This document shows, one piece after another, positions 27,830-36,631 of a DNA stretch of 64,000 bases (its first letter is position 1; every line of letters begins with the position of its first letter). The notes beneath the pieces are model-generated. The model ran no database searches, was not told where the DNA came from, and was given only the letters and a program-made list of their open reading frames with translations. Source of the stretch: Borreliella afzelii (GTDB lineage Bacteria > Spirochaetota > Spirochaetia > Borreliales > Borreliaceae); contig NZ_JACHGM010000002.1 of assembly GCF_014202295.1 (NCBI RefSeq), positions 347,039 to 411,038 of the forward strand. Direction: 5' to 3'. Position numbers and translations under genes: made by a program.

Positions 27830-28512
27830 GATTTATAATTGCATTTTTAATAATTTTAAATCAAGGATTTTCAGACTTGTTTTCTTTGTCGCAAGATATT
27901 ATTTTTGAGAGTTCTTATGAGATCGCAATTAAAAAAGCCCAAAAATTGGGTAAAAATGTTTTAATTTTGGTTGGCAGAGATATTAAAGAAAATTTAATAA
28001 AAGATTTTTTAAATTCTTTTAAAAATGATGAAATTATTCATACGGTATCTAAAAAAAATGTTTTTTTAGTTATTGATAAGGATAATGAAATTTTTAATAA
28101 AATTAATCTGCAAAAAAGTCCAACTGTTTTTTTTGTGGATTCTAATAATGAGCAAATAAAGGCAGCTTATGTGGGAACTGTTTTAAACAACATTCAATTT
28201 GATAAAGATTTTTTAAGCTATGTTATGGGGGCTATAAAATCAACAAGTGTTTTAAAAAAGCAAAGAAATTATGAAATTAATACTCTTGATGAGAAGATCT
28301 TTTTTTATAAAACATTAAAAGGTGATTGGCGATTAAAGTCTTATGGTAAAGACAGAAAGCTTATTCTTTTTGATACAGAACTTAAAGAATTTTTAGTTTT
28401 TAAAGATATTGATGAGAACAAGCTTTATGCTATTCCTAAGTCCAGGGTTGGCAATATCTATTTTTCGTTATTGGGAAATGAGGAGTGGAAGCTTTTTGGA
28501 AAAATAAAATAA
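27826..28512 (+). CDS. Exported thioredoxin-fold protein lacking the CXXC motif
   Basis: A 228-residue protein with a likely signal peptide (MRFIIAFLIILNQGFSDLF). Residues 30-130 follow the thioredoxin/DUF255-like pattern: an amphipathic helix (SYEIAIKKAQKLGKNVLILV), a strand, then GRDIKENL where the redox CXXC would sit. A second strand FLVIDKDNEIF and the cis-proline loop KSPTVFFVD follow. The mature protein has no cysteine, so thiol redox chemistry is excluded and a binding or chaperone role is more likely. A C-terminal region of about 80 residues is unrecognised. It overlaps pepP by four bases. Confidence 0.65.
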   Translation: MRFIIAFLIILNQGFSDLFSLSQDIIFESSYEIAIKKAQKLGKNVLILVGRDIKENLIKDFLNSFKNDEIIHTVSKKNVFLVIDKDNEIFNKINLQKSPTVFFVDSNNEQIKAAYVGTVLNNIQFDKDFLSYVMGAIKSTSVLKKQRNYEINTLDEKIFFYKTLKGDWRLKSYGKDRKLILFDTELKEFLVFKDIDENKLYAIPKSRVGNIYFSLLGNEEWKLFGKIK

Positions 28513-28544
28513 GTGTTTTTTGTTTGAAGGGGGAATGAGCTTTT

Positions 28545-29042
28545 ATGGAAATGGTATTTTATCCTAATGATTTACTTCGCGTTAAGACAAAACAAATCGA
28601 TAATATTGATAATAAAATTAGAGATTATGCAAAAAAGATGATAGAATTGATGGATATTAGTGGTGGAGTTGGACTGGCTGCTCCCCAAGTAGGCCTTGAT
28701 TTGTCGATTTTCGTAGTTAGAGAGAATAAAATGGCAAAGCCTTTGGTTTTTATTAATCCTGTAATCACAGAAACTTCTTATGAGCTTAATTCTTACAAAG
28801 AAGGGTGTTTAAGTATACCGGGAGTTTATTATGATTTAATGAGGCCTAAGGGTATTGTGATAAATTTTTATGACGAGAATGAAAAATCTTTTACTATAGA
28901 AAATTCTGATTTTTTGGCAAGAATTATTCAGCATGAAATGGATCATTTGAATGGAGTTCTTTTTATTGATTATTACGAAGAAAGGATAAAAAATAAATTA
29001 TTAAAGCCTTATATGAGAGAAAGAGGTCTTAAGGCAAAATGA
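28545..29042 (+). CDS. def: Peptide deformylase
   Basis: Removes the formyl group from N-terminal formyl-methionine of new proteins. The 165-residue protein has all three family motifs: GVGLAAPQVG (41-50), EGCLSIPG with metal-ligand Cys88, and QHEMDHLNG with His130, His134 and catalytic Glu131. The start ATG follows a purine-rich GAAGGGGG. The last bases overlap the fmt ATG (ATGA), so formylation and deformylation enzymes are translated as a pair, a common bacterial arrangement. Confidence 0.97.
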   Translation: MEMVFYPNDLLRVKTKQIDNIDNKIRDYAKKMIELMDISGGVGLAAPQVGLDLSIFVVRENKMAKPLVFINPVITETSYELNSYKEGCLSIPGVYYDLMRPKGIVINFYDENEKSFTIENSDFLARIIQHEMDHLNGVLFIDYYEERIKNKLLKPYMRERGLKAK

Positions 29043-29986
29043 AAATATTTTTTGTAAGTTCTTCTTCTATTGCTTTAGAGGTTTTCAAGGAGATTGTAAA
29101 GCATTATGAAGTGGTGGGAGTTTTGACCTTGCCCGATAAACCTAAAGGTAGAGGACAAAAGTTAAGTCAAAATGTAATAAAGTTAGAAGCTATTGCTAAG
29201 AATATTAAAGTTTTTGATCCCTTGATTCTTGATGATAATATATTAAATTTAATTAGGGATTTGAATCCGGATTTAATGTTAGTTTTTTCTTATGGCAAGA
29301 TCTTTAAAAAAGAATTTTTAGATATTTTCCCAAAAGGATGTATCAATGTTCATCCTTCTCTTTTGCCCAAATATAGAGGTGTTTCTCCTATTCAATCTGC
29401 AATTTTAAATGGCGATTGTGTTAGCGGTATTACTATTCAGAATATGGCTTTGAAAATGGATAGTGGAAATATTTTAGTGCAGAAAAATTTTAAAATAAAA
29501 TCTTGTGATACAAGTTATGATATTTCAAAACTTGTATCAAGTCTTAGTCCAAACCTTGTTTTAGAAGCTTTGGAAAAAATTGGCAAGGGGTTTTTGGGAA
29601 TTCCTCAAAAATCGAGTGAAGCCACTTTTTGTTCTTTTTTTAAAAAAGAATCGGGATTTGTAGATTTTAATTTAAGTGCATTTGAGATTAAAAACAGAAT
29701 TAATGCATGCAATCCTTGGCCACTTGCAAGAGCTAGGCTTGATTATGGCGATATTATTTTTCATCGTGCTGATTTTTTGAAAATAGATTTATATAAAGAG
29801 AAAAAAGTAGGAGAAATTGTTGATTTTGATTCTGAAAAAGGATTATTTGTTAATACCGGAGAAGGGATTCTTTTGCTTTTAGAAGTTCAAAGGCCCGGAA
29901 GAAGGGTTTTAGATTATAAGTCTTTTTATAATGGGAGCAGACAGCTAATAGGACAAGTGTTTTCTTCAATAGGAGGGGTATATTAG
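29039..29986 (+). CDS. fmt: Methionyl-tRNA formyltransferase
   Basis: Transfers a formyl group from 10-formyl-tetrahydrofolate to the initiator Met-tRNA. The 315-residue protein has the N-terminal formyltransferase fold. The catalytic region INVHPSLLPKYRGVSPIQSA contains the Asn-His pair, and GNILVQK follows. The C-terminal OB-like domain contains CNPWPLARAR. Length is normal. The folate-carrying cofactor needs FolD, whose gene is at the right edge of the window. It overlaps def by four bases, and its stop codon overlaps the probable start of the PASTA gene. Confidence 0.96.
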   Translation: MKIFFVSSSSIALEVFKEIVKHYEVVGVLTLPDKPKGRGQKLSQNVIKLEAIAKNIKVFDPLILDDNILNLIRDLNPDLMLVFSYGKIFKKEFLDIFPKGCINVHPSLLPKYRGVSPIQSAILNGDCVSGITIQNMALKMDSGNILVQKNFKIKSCDTSYDISKLVSSLSPNLVLEALEKIGKGFLGIPQKSSEATFCSFFKKESGFVDFNLSAFEIKNRINACNPWPLARARLDYGDIIFHRADFLKIDLYKEKKVGEIVDFDSEKGLFVNTGEGILLLLEVQRPGRRVLDYKSFYNGSRQLIGQVFSSIGGVY

Positions 29987-31043
29987 TTTTAATAATAATG
30001 ACAATCTAGAAAATAAATTTTCTAATGAAGATCAATTGTTTAAAAATAAATTAGATCTAATTCAAAGTGATAAAAATTGTAATGATGAAATGTTAATTTT
30101 GCCCAAAGCTACAATCAAGGCATTGCTTTTGGTTATTTTTGGATCTTTAATTGTTTCTTTTGCAATTTTCTTTATGGTTTTAGAAAATAAGGAGATTGTA
30201 GTTGTTCCAAATCTTTATTCTCTTACTATTGAAGATGCTATTATTGAATTACAGAGAAAAGAATTGATTCCCCACATTGAATTTAAATTTTCTTCAAGTG
30301 CTCTTGACAAAGGAAAAGTTATAGAGCAGGGTCCAAAACCAGGAACCGTCTTAAGGCATGGCAATAAGGTTATAATTTTTATTAGCAAAGGGGCTATAAT
30401 AAACAGAGTCGATAGTTTTATTGGGAAAAACATTGATGATGTTATCATTAATTTAAAGGCTAATTCTTTTGATAATTCTAAATTACTTTACCATATTGTT
30501 GAACCTCTTGAGGTTGAGAGTGAATTACCAAGAGGTATAATAATTCGTCAAAATCCATCACCAGGTACTCAAATATCAAGTTTAACAGATCTACAATTTT
30601 TAATTAGTAAGGGTAAAGATCGTTTAGATAAGCATGTTAAAAATTATATTGGAATTTATTATAAAGATGCGATTGCTTCTCTTTTGAATGATAACATTAG
30701 CTTTGATATTAATTTGGCAAATACAGGCGACTTTGGAAATATTGTTTTTCAGTCTATTCCACCTGGAACTAAAATAAATGAATCAGATAAAATTTTAATT
30801 ACTATTGCAAAGCCTAAGCTTGACAATAAAATTATTTTTGGGATTTTGACTTATAAATTAAGGCAACATCCATCTTATGTTGATATATCTGTTAGGCTAA
30901 AAAGTTTGGATGGTGAAAATTCTTTGATTTATTCCTTTAAGTCAAAAGGAGGGTTGATTAAATTGCCCTATGAGGTTTACAAAGGCTCTACGATCGAACT
31001 TTATATTTATGATAAGCTTATCAATAAAACAGTTGTAAATTGA
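29982..31043 (+). CDS. PASTA-domain membrane protein with probable AUU start
   Basis: A bitopic protein with a short cytoplasmic tail, one membrane helix (KALLLVIFGSLIVSFAIFFM) and three PASTA repeats outside. The first runs VVVPNLYSLTIEDAI to NKVIIFISKG, the second from SFIGKNIDDVI to FLISKG, and the third from NYIGIYYKDAI to ITIAKP. A C-terminal domain of about 75 residues follows. PASTA domains bind peptidoglycan or beta-lactams in kinases and penicillin-binding proteins, but no kinase or transpeptidase domain is attached here. The only well-placed start is ATT 29982, five bases after a perfect AGGAGG and overlapping the fmt stop. In-frame TTG 30036 lacks a good ribosome site and would remove 18 residues. 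Confidence 0.82.
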   Translation: MSFNNNDNLENKFSNEDQLFKNKLDLIQSDKNCNDEMLILPKATIKALLLVIFGSLIVSFAIFFMVLENKEIVVVPNLYSLTIEDAIIELQRKELIPHIEFKFSSSALDKGKVIEQGPKPGTVLRHGNKVIIFISKGAIINRVDSFIGKNIDDVIINLKANSFDNSKLLYHIVEPLEVESELPRGIIIRQNPSPGTQISSLTDLQFLISKGKDRLDKHVKNYIGIYYKDAIASLLNDNISFDINLANTGDFGNIVFQSIPPGTKINESDKILITIAKPKLDNKIIFGILTYKLRQHPSYVDISVRLKSLDGENSLIYSFKSKGGLIKLPYEVYKGSTIELYIYDKLINKTVVN

Positions 31044-31093
31044 TTATGTTTAAATGGATTGATTTTAAATAATAAACAAATTCTAACATTAAA

Positions 31094-31810
31094 TCATATA
31101 TTAATTAGTTTCGATGCAGTAATAATAGATGCAGCAATTATAGCTGTTTCTGTTCTTAGGATGTTTGGGGATATACTATAAGAGGAAAAATTATATTGTG
31201 TTATTAATTGTTTTTCTTTCTCTGTAAACCCTCTCTCAGGTCCCACAATAATGGTTGCATTGTTTGTTTGTTCTATGTCAATTAAATTTTTTTTGCTATT
31301 TTTTTCAAGCAATATTTTTATTTCAAAATTTTTTTGTTTAATATATTTAAGGCTGTCTTTTAAATTCCCCATAATTTTTATTTTTGGGAAGTATGTTATT
31401 CCTCCTTGCATTGCTCCAGCTATTAAATGTTTTTCGTAATCATTGTTTTTAAAGATTTTAGAATTTAAATATGATTTTTCAGTAAGCTCAGTGTTAAAAA
31501 AAATTATTTCGTATATTCCAATGCTAGCAAGTTCTTTTATTATTCTCTTAGCAACAATTGGCCTTATCATCCCAATTAGTACATTTATTTTTTTAAGTTT
31601 ATTAGATTCTCCTATTTTAAAAATTTTCTTGAAAAATAATTTTTTATCTTTTTTATAAATGCAATGGTAAATGTTTTTTTCTCCAAGAATACCAAATTTA
31701 AATTTGTCGTTATCTTTTAATTTTAAGATTTTAACAAGATGTTCTGCTCTAGTGTCATTGAGCGAAATTCCTGTTTTAAATTCATTGAAAGTTATTAACA
31801 TTAGATTCAT
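31094..31810 (-). CDS. rsmE: 16S rRNA (uracil-1498-N3) methyltransferase RsmE
   Basis: A SPOUT-family methyltransferase acting on U1498 of 16S rRNA in the 30S subunit. The 238-residue protein has the N-terminal PUA-like part (NDTRAEHLVKILKLKDND) and the C-terminal knot motifs ATIIVGPERGFTEKEKQLI and SPNILRTETAIIAA, which bind S-adenosylmethionine. It is a single gene on the minus strand, between convergent and divergent neighbours. The start ATG is 11 bases after AAGGA; the second ATG three codons later is further still, so the first was kept. Confidence 0.93.
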   Translation of the reverse strand: MNLMLITFNEFKTGISLNDTRAEHLVKILKLKDNDKFKFGILGEKNIYHCIYKKDKKLFFKKIFKIGESNKLKKINVLIGMIRPIVAKRIIKELASIGIYEIIFFNTELTEKSYLNSKIFKNNDYEKHLIAGAMQGGITYFPKIKIMGNLKDSLKYIKQKNFEIKILLEKNSKKNLIDIEQTNNATIIVGPERGFTEKEKQLITQYNFSSYSISPNILRTETAIIAASIITASKLINI

Positions 31811-31823
31811 TTCTTATAATTCC

Positions 31824-31853
31824 TTATTATTAATATTGTATTTGTGATATAAT
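31824..31853 (+). promoter_or_regulatory. Putative promoter for trxA
   Basis: TTATTA (31824-31829) and TATAAT (31848-31853) are 18 bases apart. The -10 box is preceded by TGA, giving an extended -10 form. The trxA ATG is 30 bases downstream, with an intervening GGGGGG-type ribosome site. Confidence 0.5.
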
Positions 31854-31883
31854 TTTAAGTCGATAGGGGGGCATGTAGAATAT

Positions 31884-32237
31884 ATGGCTATTTCTTTAAC
31901 CAAAGAAGATTTTGTTGTTAAAGTTTTTGATTATAAAAATAATAAAGAGTGGAGTTTTAAAGGGGAGAGGCCCGCAATAATTGATTTTTATGCTGATTGG
32001 TGTGGTCCATGTAGAATGCTCTCTCCGATTTTTGAAAAACTTTCCAAAAAGTACGAGAATAGTATTGATTTTTACAAAGTAGATACAGACAAAGAGCAAG
32101 ATATTGCTTCTGTTCTTGGGGTAAAAAGCCTTCCGACTATTCTTTTTATTCCTATTGATGGCAAGCCAAAGGTTTCTGTTGGGTTTTTGCAAGAAGATGC
32201 TTTTGAAAATATAATTAAGGATTTTTTTGGTTTTTAG
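31884..32237 (+). CDS. trxA: Thioredoxin
   Basis: A small cytoplasmic disulfide reductase. The 117-residue protein has the active site WCGPCRM with Cys40 and Cys43, the buried Asp in IIDFYADW, and the cis-proline loop KSLPTILF. It is intact and of normal length. It is preceded by a probable promoter and a GATAGGGGGG ribosome site. Ribonucleotide reductase, a frequent partner, is absent from the window. The next gene starts 83 bases on, so trxA may be transcribed on its own or with the ybeY group. Confidence 0.97.
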   Translation: MAISLTKEDFVVKVFDYKNNKEWSFKGERPAIIDFYADWCGPCRMLSPIFEKLSKKYENSIDFYKVDTDKEQDIASVLGVKSLPTILFIPIDGKPKVSVGFLQEDAFENIIKDFFGF

Positions 32238-32319
32238 TTTGCAAAATAAAATAATTTAATTTATAGCAATTAATGTATGTTTGTAAGTTATATATGGATT
32301 TTTCTAAGGTATAGTTAAT

Positions 32320-32778
32320 TTGTCCAAATCTGATTTGAATTTATTGGTAGAAAATATTAAATTTGAACATCTTAGTATTTTTTATGATTTTATTTTATCT
32401 GTTTTAAATACCCTTTCTATTAGTGATTTTGAACTTTCGGTTATTCTTTGTGATAATGTTTATATACAAAAATTGAATAATAAATTTAGAAACAAGAACG
32501 AGCCAACCGATGTTCTTTCTTTTAATTATAATGAAGTTAACGAAGATTTGGTTGATGGTATAAATTATAAAATACAAGGAGATCTTATAATATCTTTTGA
32601 ATATTTAAAATTTAGTGCTCAAGAGTTTAATGTTGAAATTTATGAAGAACTTCAACGTGTCACTATTCATGGGATTTTACATTTAATGGGATATAAACAT
32701 GAAACTAATGATTTTCAAAAGGAAGGTATGTTGATTCTTCAAGAAAATATCTTAAGAAAAAATAAAAGGGTATTTTAG
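32320..32778 (+). CDS. ybeY: Endoribonuclease YbeY (16S rRNA 3' maturation)
   Basis: A metal-dependent RNase for rRNA processing and ribosome quality control. The 152-residue protein has the family signature [12 protein letters not shown], with the three metal-binding histidines. It also has [19 protein letters not shown], the conserved N-terminal block. The first codon is TTG 32320, with AAGG about ten bases upstream. It is immediately followed by a CorC-like CBS protein, the same order as ybeY-ybeX in enterobacteria, which supports both calls. Confidence 0.95.
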   Translation: MSKSDLNLLVENIKFEHLSIFYDFILSVLNTLSISDFELSVILCDNVYIQKLNNKFRNKNEPTDVLSFNYNEVNEDLVDGINYKIQGDLIISFEYLKFSAQEFNVEIYEELQRVTIHGILHLMGYKHETNDFQKEGMLILQENILRKNKRVF

Positions 32779-33558
32779 ATGTTGGGATTTTTTAATTTTA
32801 AAAACAAAAATAAGAAAAAAGGAAGTCCTGAAAATGATCTTGAAGATAAGTCGAGTATTGAGACTTCTTTGATAAAAAATTTCAATGCCCTTAAAGAGAC
32901 TATTGTAAAAGAGATTATGATTCCTAGGATAGGGGTTATATTTGTTGATTATGCTAAGAGTAAGGATGAACTTTTAAAGGTTGTAACATCTAGCAGTCAT
33001 TCAAGATTTCCCGTGTATCACGGTACTATTGACAATATTGTTGGGATAATTCATACAAGAGACATACTATTGCATATGTGTAAAAAAGATTTCTACGAAA
33101 TAGATTTAAAAGATATTATGCGAAAGGTTATGTTTGTCCCTGAGAGCAAAAAAACAGACTCTCTTTTAAAAGAATTTCAAGAAAATCATGTTCACATTGC
33201 AATTGTAGTTGATGAGTATGGTGGAGTTTCAGGGCTTGTAACTCTTGAAGATATTCTTGAAGAGATAGTGGGCGACATTCAGGATGAATTTGACAATGAG
33301 CTTGATGAAATAGTTCGTCTTGATGATGGGTCTTATCTTTGTGATGCTAGAATTTTAATAGAGGATTTAAATGAAAAGCTTAATTTAAATTTACCAAATG
33401 GGGATTTTGATACTCTTGGTGGTTTCGTTTATGATCTTTTTGGGAGGATTCCTTTGAAAAATGAAAAGGTAGAATATGGTAATTTGGTTTTTTCGATTAA
33501 AAATATGCATCAAAGAAATATTAAGGTAATAAAGATTTCCGAGAAGGAAGGTTTATGA
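32779..33558 (+). CDS. CorC/HlyC-type CBS domain protein
   Basis: A 259-residue soluble protein with two CBS domains (about 50-180) and the C-terminal CorC_HlyC transporter-associated domain (about 195-255). Blocks include IMIPRIGVIFVDY, HSRFPVYHGTIDNIVGIIH, VVDEYGGVSGLVTLEDILEE and LNLNLPNGDFDTLGGFV. Members regulate magnesium or cobalt efflux or bind adenine nucleotides. The membrane DUF21 domain of the longer haemolysin-like proteins is absent, as in E. coli YbeX/CorC. The ATG directly follows the ybeY stop, and its own stop overlaps the next start by four bases. Confidence 0.92.
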   Translation: MLGFFNFKNKNKKKGSPENDLEDKSSIETSLIKNFNALKETIVKEIMIPRIGVIFVDYAKSKDELLKVVTSSSHSRFPVYHGTIDNIVGIIHTRDILLHMCKKDFYEIDLKDIMRKVMFVPESKKTDSLLKEFQENHVHIAIVVDEYGGVSGLVTLEDILEEIVGDIQDEFDNELDEIVRLDDGSYLCDARILIEDLNEKLNLNLPNGDFDTLGGFVYDLFGRIPLKNEKVEYGNLVFSIKNMHQRNIKVIKISEKEGL

Positions 33559-35525
33559 AATTTAATCGATTTTTAATGTTATTCCTTTTTAATTTTGGTG
33601 TTCTGTTAGGCAGTGATACTACAGCATTAGGGCATTATCAAAAGGCCCATGAGTATTATTTGTCTAAAAGGTATTATGATGCTATTGATGAGCTTGTTGA
33701 GGCCATAAAAATTAATCCCAATTATTATGAAGCTTATAAATTTATTGCATCAATTTATTATTCTCTTAAGATATATACTCAAGCACAATTTTTCATAGAG
33801 AAAGCTTATAAAATGTCTAACGAAGACACGGAATATAAAATTCTTTATGCGAATATATTATTAAAAAATAATAAAATTGATCAAGCAAAAAAAATCTATT
33901 CTGAGGTTTTAGTTAAACAGAGAAACAATATTGATGCTTTGGTTGGACTTGCTTCAATTTTTGAAAAAAATGGATTATTCATAGCTGCTGCTAATTATTA
34001 TTTATCTATTCTTGATTATAGTCAAAATAATTATAGTGCGTTTGAGCATCTTATTGATATTTATCAAAGGTTAGAAATGCATGACAAGATTAGGCATTTG
34101 ATAAATAAAGTTAGAATAAATTTTTTATCTTTTCCAGATTTTCATAAAAGAGTAGCCGAATTTTATATTAGCATTAATAATTTAGGACTTGCTGAAAAGT
34201 ATGCTTTAAATTATTTAGCTTTAATTGAAAGTTCTTACAAAGATTTTGGGGTTGTCGATGCATATCGATTGCTTGCGCTTGTTTATTTGCATGAATTTAA
34301 ATATGAGGATGCAATAGAAGCATTGCAAAAAGCTATTTTAGTTGATAAAGAGTCCGATGAGCTTTATTATTTATTAGGTTATTCTTACTTGAAATTTGGG
34401 AATGTTGAAAAGGCTATTTTAAATTTAGAGCGAGCTAAAAATCTTAAAAAAGATATAGAATTTTATAATATTGCTCTTGAGGAGAGTTTTTTTGCATCTA
34501 ACTTTAGAAATTTTTTAAAAAATGATTCCAATACTAAAATTTCTAAGCATTATGAAAATGAGGGATCTAAAGCTTTTAAATCTTTAAATTTAAACAAAGC
34601 ATTGTTTAATACAAAAAATGCTGTTGATATTTGGCCTGATAATGATAGTGCCAGGTTTTTGCTTTCAAAAATATATAAGCTCATGAATTTAGATATTATG
34701 GCTTATGAGCAGCTTTTTTATTTAGTAAAACAGAGAAATTCTACTGATTCTAGAATTTTGGATTTTTATGATGTTGTGTCTTTTGATGTTAGAAAGTCTT
34801 TATTTTATAAATATGGATATAAAAGTATTGCTGATTTTAATAAACTTTACGATGACAGAATGGTTTATAGAATGGCTATTTTTACTCAAAGTGAGAATAG
34901 GTTTTTTGGTGCAAACGATTTGATATTAAGATACGCTGAAAGGGTGCTTGAGCGTAATTTAAATATAGAAATAGTTAACTATAATTTTGATTACAATAAA
35001 AATAAAGATTATCTGATTAATAATTTTTCCGAAGGATTTTCTTATTCAAGAAATAATAATTTGGATTTATTTTTAATTTTTGATTTTAAGGCAGATATTT
35101 TGAAAAATACAGCTACTTTGGTAGTAAATGTTTTCTCAGGAAAAACAGGGATTAAGGTTGGTTCTTTCTCTTATGATGTGGGTGGTGTTAATTATTTAAG
35201 CAATGCTTTAAATTCCCTTTCTAAAGATTTTTATGATTATTTGCCCAAAAAAGGAAAGATTCTTCAAATTAAAAATGATGATACTCTTATTAATCTTGGT
35301 CAAGTAAACGGTGTTGTAAAGGGTGATATTTTTTTGATTCTCAAAGAAGGCGCTTTAAACAGTGGTAATAGAGATTCTAGTTTTATTGTTTACAATAAAA
35401 CAGATATTTTGGGGGAGATTTTAATTGAGGATGTAAGTGATTATATTTCTAGAGGCGCTATAAAATCTTCTACGTTTTTAAAAGATTATATTCAAGAGGG
35501 AGCAACTGTGATTGTAAAAAGATAG
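33555..35525 (+). CDS. TPR-repeat exported protein with FlgT-like C-terminal domain
   Basis: A 656-residue protein with a signal peptide (RFLMLFLFNFGVLLGS). At least six tetratricopeptide repeats span roughly 25-300 (for example ALGHYQKAHEYYLSKRYYDA and ESDELYYLLGYSYLKFGNV), with more helical repeats to about 400. The C-terminal 220 residues are beta-rich. The segment GKILQIKNDDTLINLGQVNG followed by VKGDIFLILK and GEILIEDV resembles the FlgT-C/CsgG-like domain seen in flagellar and envelope proteins. A role in a periplasmic assembly, possibly motor-associated, is only inferred. It closes the ybeY operon, two bases before the gap promoter. Confidence 0.72.
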   Translation: MKFNRFLMLFLFNFGVLLGSDTTALGHYQKAHEYYLSKRYYDAIDELVEAIKINPNYYEAYKFIASIYYSLKIYTQAQFFIEKAYKMSNEDTEYKILYANILLKNNKIDQAKKIYSEVLVKQRNNIDALVGLASIFEKNGLFIAAANYYLSILDYSQNNYSAFEHLIDIYQRLEMHDKIRHLINKVRINFLSFPDFHKRVAEFYISINNLGLAEKYALNYLALIESSYKDFGVVDAYRLLALVYLHEFKYEDAIEALQKAILVDKESDELYYLLGYSYLKFGNVEKAILNLERAKNLKKDIEFYNIALEESFFASNFRNFLKNDSNTKISKHYENEGSKAFKSLNLNKALFNTKNAVDIWPDNDSARFLLSKIYKLMNLDIMAYEQLFYLVKQRNSTDSRILDFYDVVSFDVRKSLFYKYGYKSIADFNKLYDDRMVYRMAIFTQSENRFFGANDLILRYAERVLERNLNIEIVNYNFDYNKNKDYLINNFSEGFSYSRNNNLDLFLIFDFKADILKNTATLVVNVFSGKTGIKVGSFSYDVGGVNYLSNALNSLSKDFYDYLPKKGKILQIKNDDTLINLGQVNGVVKGDIFLILKEGALNSGNRDSSFIVYNKTDILGEILIEDVSDYISRGAIKSSTFLKDYIQEGATVIVKR

Positions 35526-35526
35526 T

Positions 35527-35556
35527 TTGACACTTATTATTAATTTATGATTTAAT
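35527..35556 (+). promoter_or_regulatory. Putative promoter of the gap-pgk-tpiA-secG operon
   Basis: TTGACA (35527-35532), a perfect -35 box, is followed after 18 bases by TTTAAT (35551-35556). The gap ATG is 44 bases further, with GGAGG at 35587-35591. Strong expression of a glycolytic operon is consistent with this. Confidence 0.6.
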
Positions 35557-35599
35557 AATTCTAGTAAGAATAAAATCAAAAAAATTGGAGGATTTTTGT

Positions 35600-36607
35600 A
35601 TGAAATTGGCTATTAATGGTTTTGGTCGTATTGGTAGAAATGTTTTTAAGATTGCTTTTGAAAGAGGAATTGATATTGTGGCAATAAATGATTTAACAGA
35701 TCCTAAAACCCTTGCACATCTTTTAAAGTATGATTCAACCTTTGGAGTATACAATAAAAAAGTTGAGTCAAGAGATGGCGCTATTGTTGTGGATGGAAAA
35801 GAAATAAAAATTATTGCTGAGAGAGATCCAAAAAATCTTCCTTGGGCAAAGCTTGGGATTGATGTTGTAATTGAATCAACAGGTGTTTTTTCATCAGCAA
35901 CTAGTGATAAAGGAGGGTATCTTGATCATGTGAATCATGCTGGGGCTAAGAAAGTTATTTTAACAGTTCCTGCTAAGGACGAGATTAAAACAATAGTTCT
36001 AGGTGTAAATGATCACGATATTAATTCCGATTTAAAGGCTGTGTCAAATGCTTCATGCACAACTAATTGCTTGGCCCCTCTTGCAAAAGTACTTCATGAA
36101 TCATTTGGAATTGAACAAGGACTTATGACAACCGTTCATGCTTATACTAATGATCAGAGAATTTTAGATCTTCCTCATTCTGATCTTAGACGAGCAAGGG
36201 CTGCTGCACTTTCTATTATCCCAACTTCAACTGGTGCTGCAAAAGCAGTTGGACTTGTTTTGCCTGAACTTAAAGGAAAGTTAAATGGGACTTCAATGAG
36301 AGTGCCTGTACCAACAGGTTCAATTGTTGATCTTACAGTTCAACTCAAGAAAAAAGATGTTACAAAAGAAGAGATTAATTCTGTTCTCAAAAAGGCATCA
36401 GAAACATCTGAACTTAAAGGTATTTTAGGGTATACAGAAGATCCAATTGTATCTTCAGATATAAAGGGGAATTCTCATTCTTCTATTGTTGATGGCCTTG
36501 AAACAATGGTTCTTGAAAATGGATTTGCAAAGGTGTTGTCATGGTATGATAATGAGTTTGGGTATTCTACAAGAGTGGTTGATCTTGCTCAAAAATTGGT
36601 AAAATAA
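35600..36607 (+). CDS. gap: Glyceraldehyde-3-phosphate dehydrogenase
   Basis: Oxidises glyceraldehyde-3-phosphate to 1,3-bisphosphoglycerate with NAD+ in glycolysis. The 335-residue protein has the Rossmann motif INGFGRIGR, catalytic Cys153 in [13 protein letters not shown], and a histidine in the following TVHAYTNDQ block. The C-terminal [12 protein letters not shown] is also conserved. ATG 35600 is eight bases after GGAGG; a TTG at 35585 upstream overlaps that ribosome site and is rejected. First gene of the lower-glycolysis operon. Confidence 0.98.
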   Translation: MKLAINGFGRIGRNVFKIAFERGIDIVAINDLTDPKTLAHLLKYDSTFGVYNKKVESRDGAIVVDGKEIKIIAERDPKNLPWAKLGIDVVIESTGVFSSATSDKGGYLDHVNHAGAKKVILTVPAKDEIKTIVLGVNDHDINSDLKAVSNASCTTNCLAPLAKVLHESFGIEQGLMTTVHAYTNDQRILDLPHSDLRRARAAALSIIPTSTGAAKAVGLVLPELKGKLNGTSMRVPVPTGSIVDLTVQLKKKDVTKEEINSVLKKASETSELKGILGYTEDPIVSSDIKGNSHSSIVDGLETMVLENGFAKVLSWYDNEFGYSTRVVDLAQKLVK

Positions 36608-36631
36608 ATATAAAGCTTGTAAGGTAATAAA

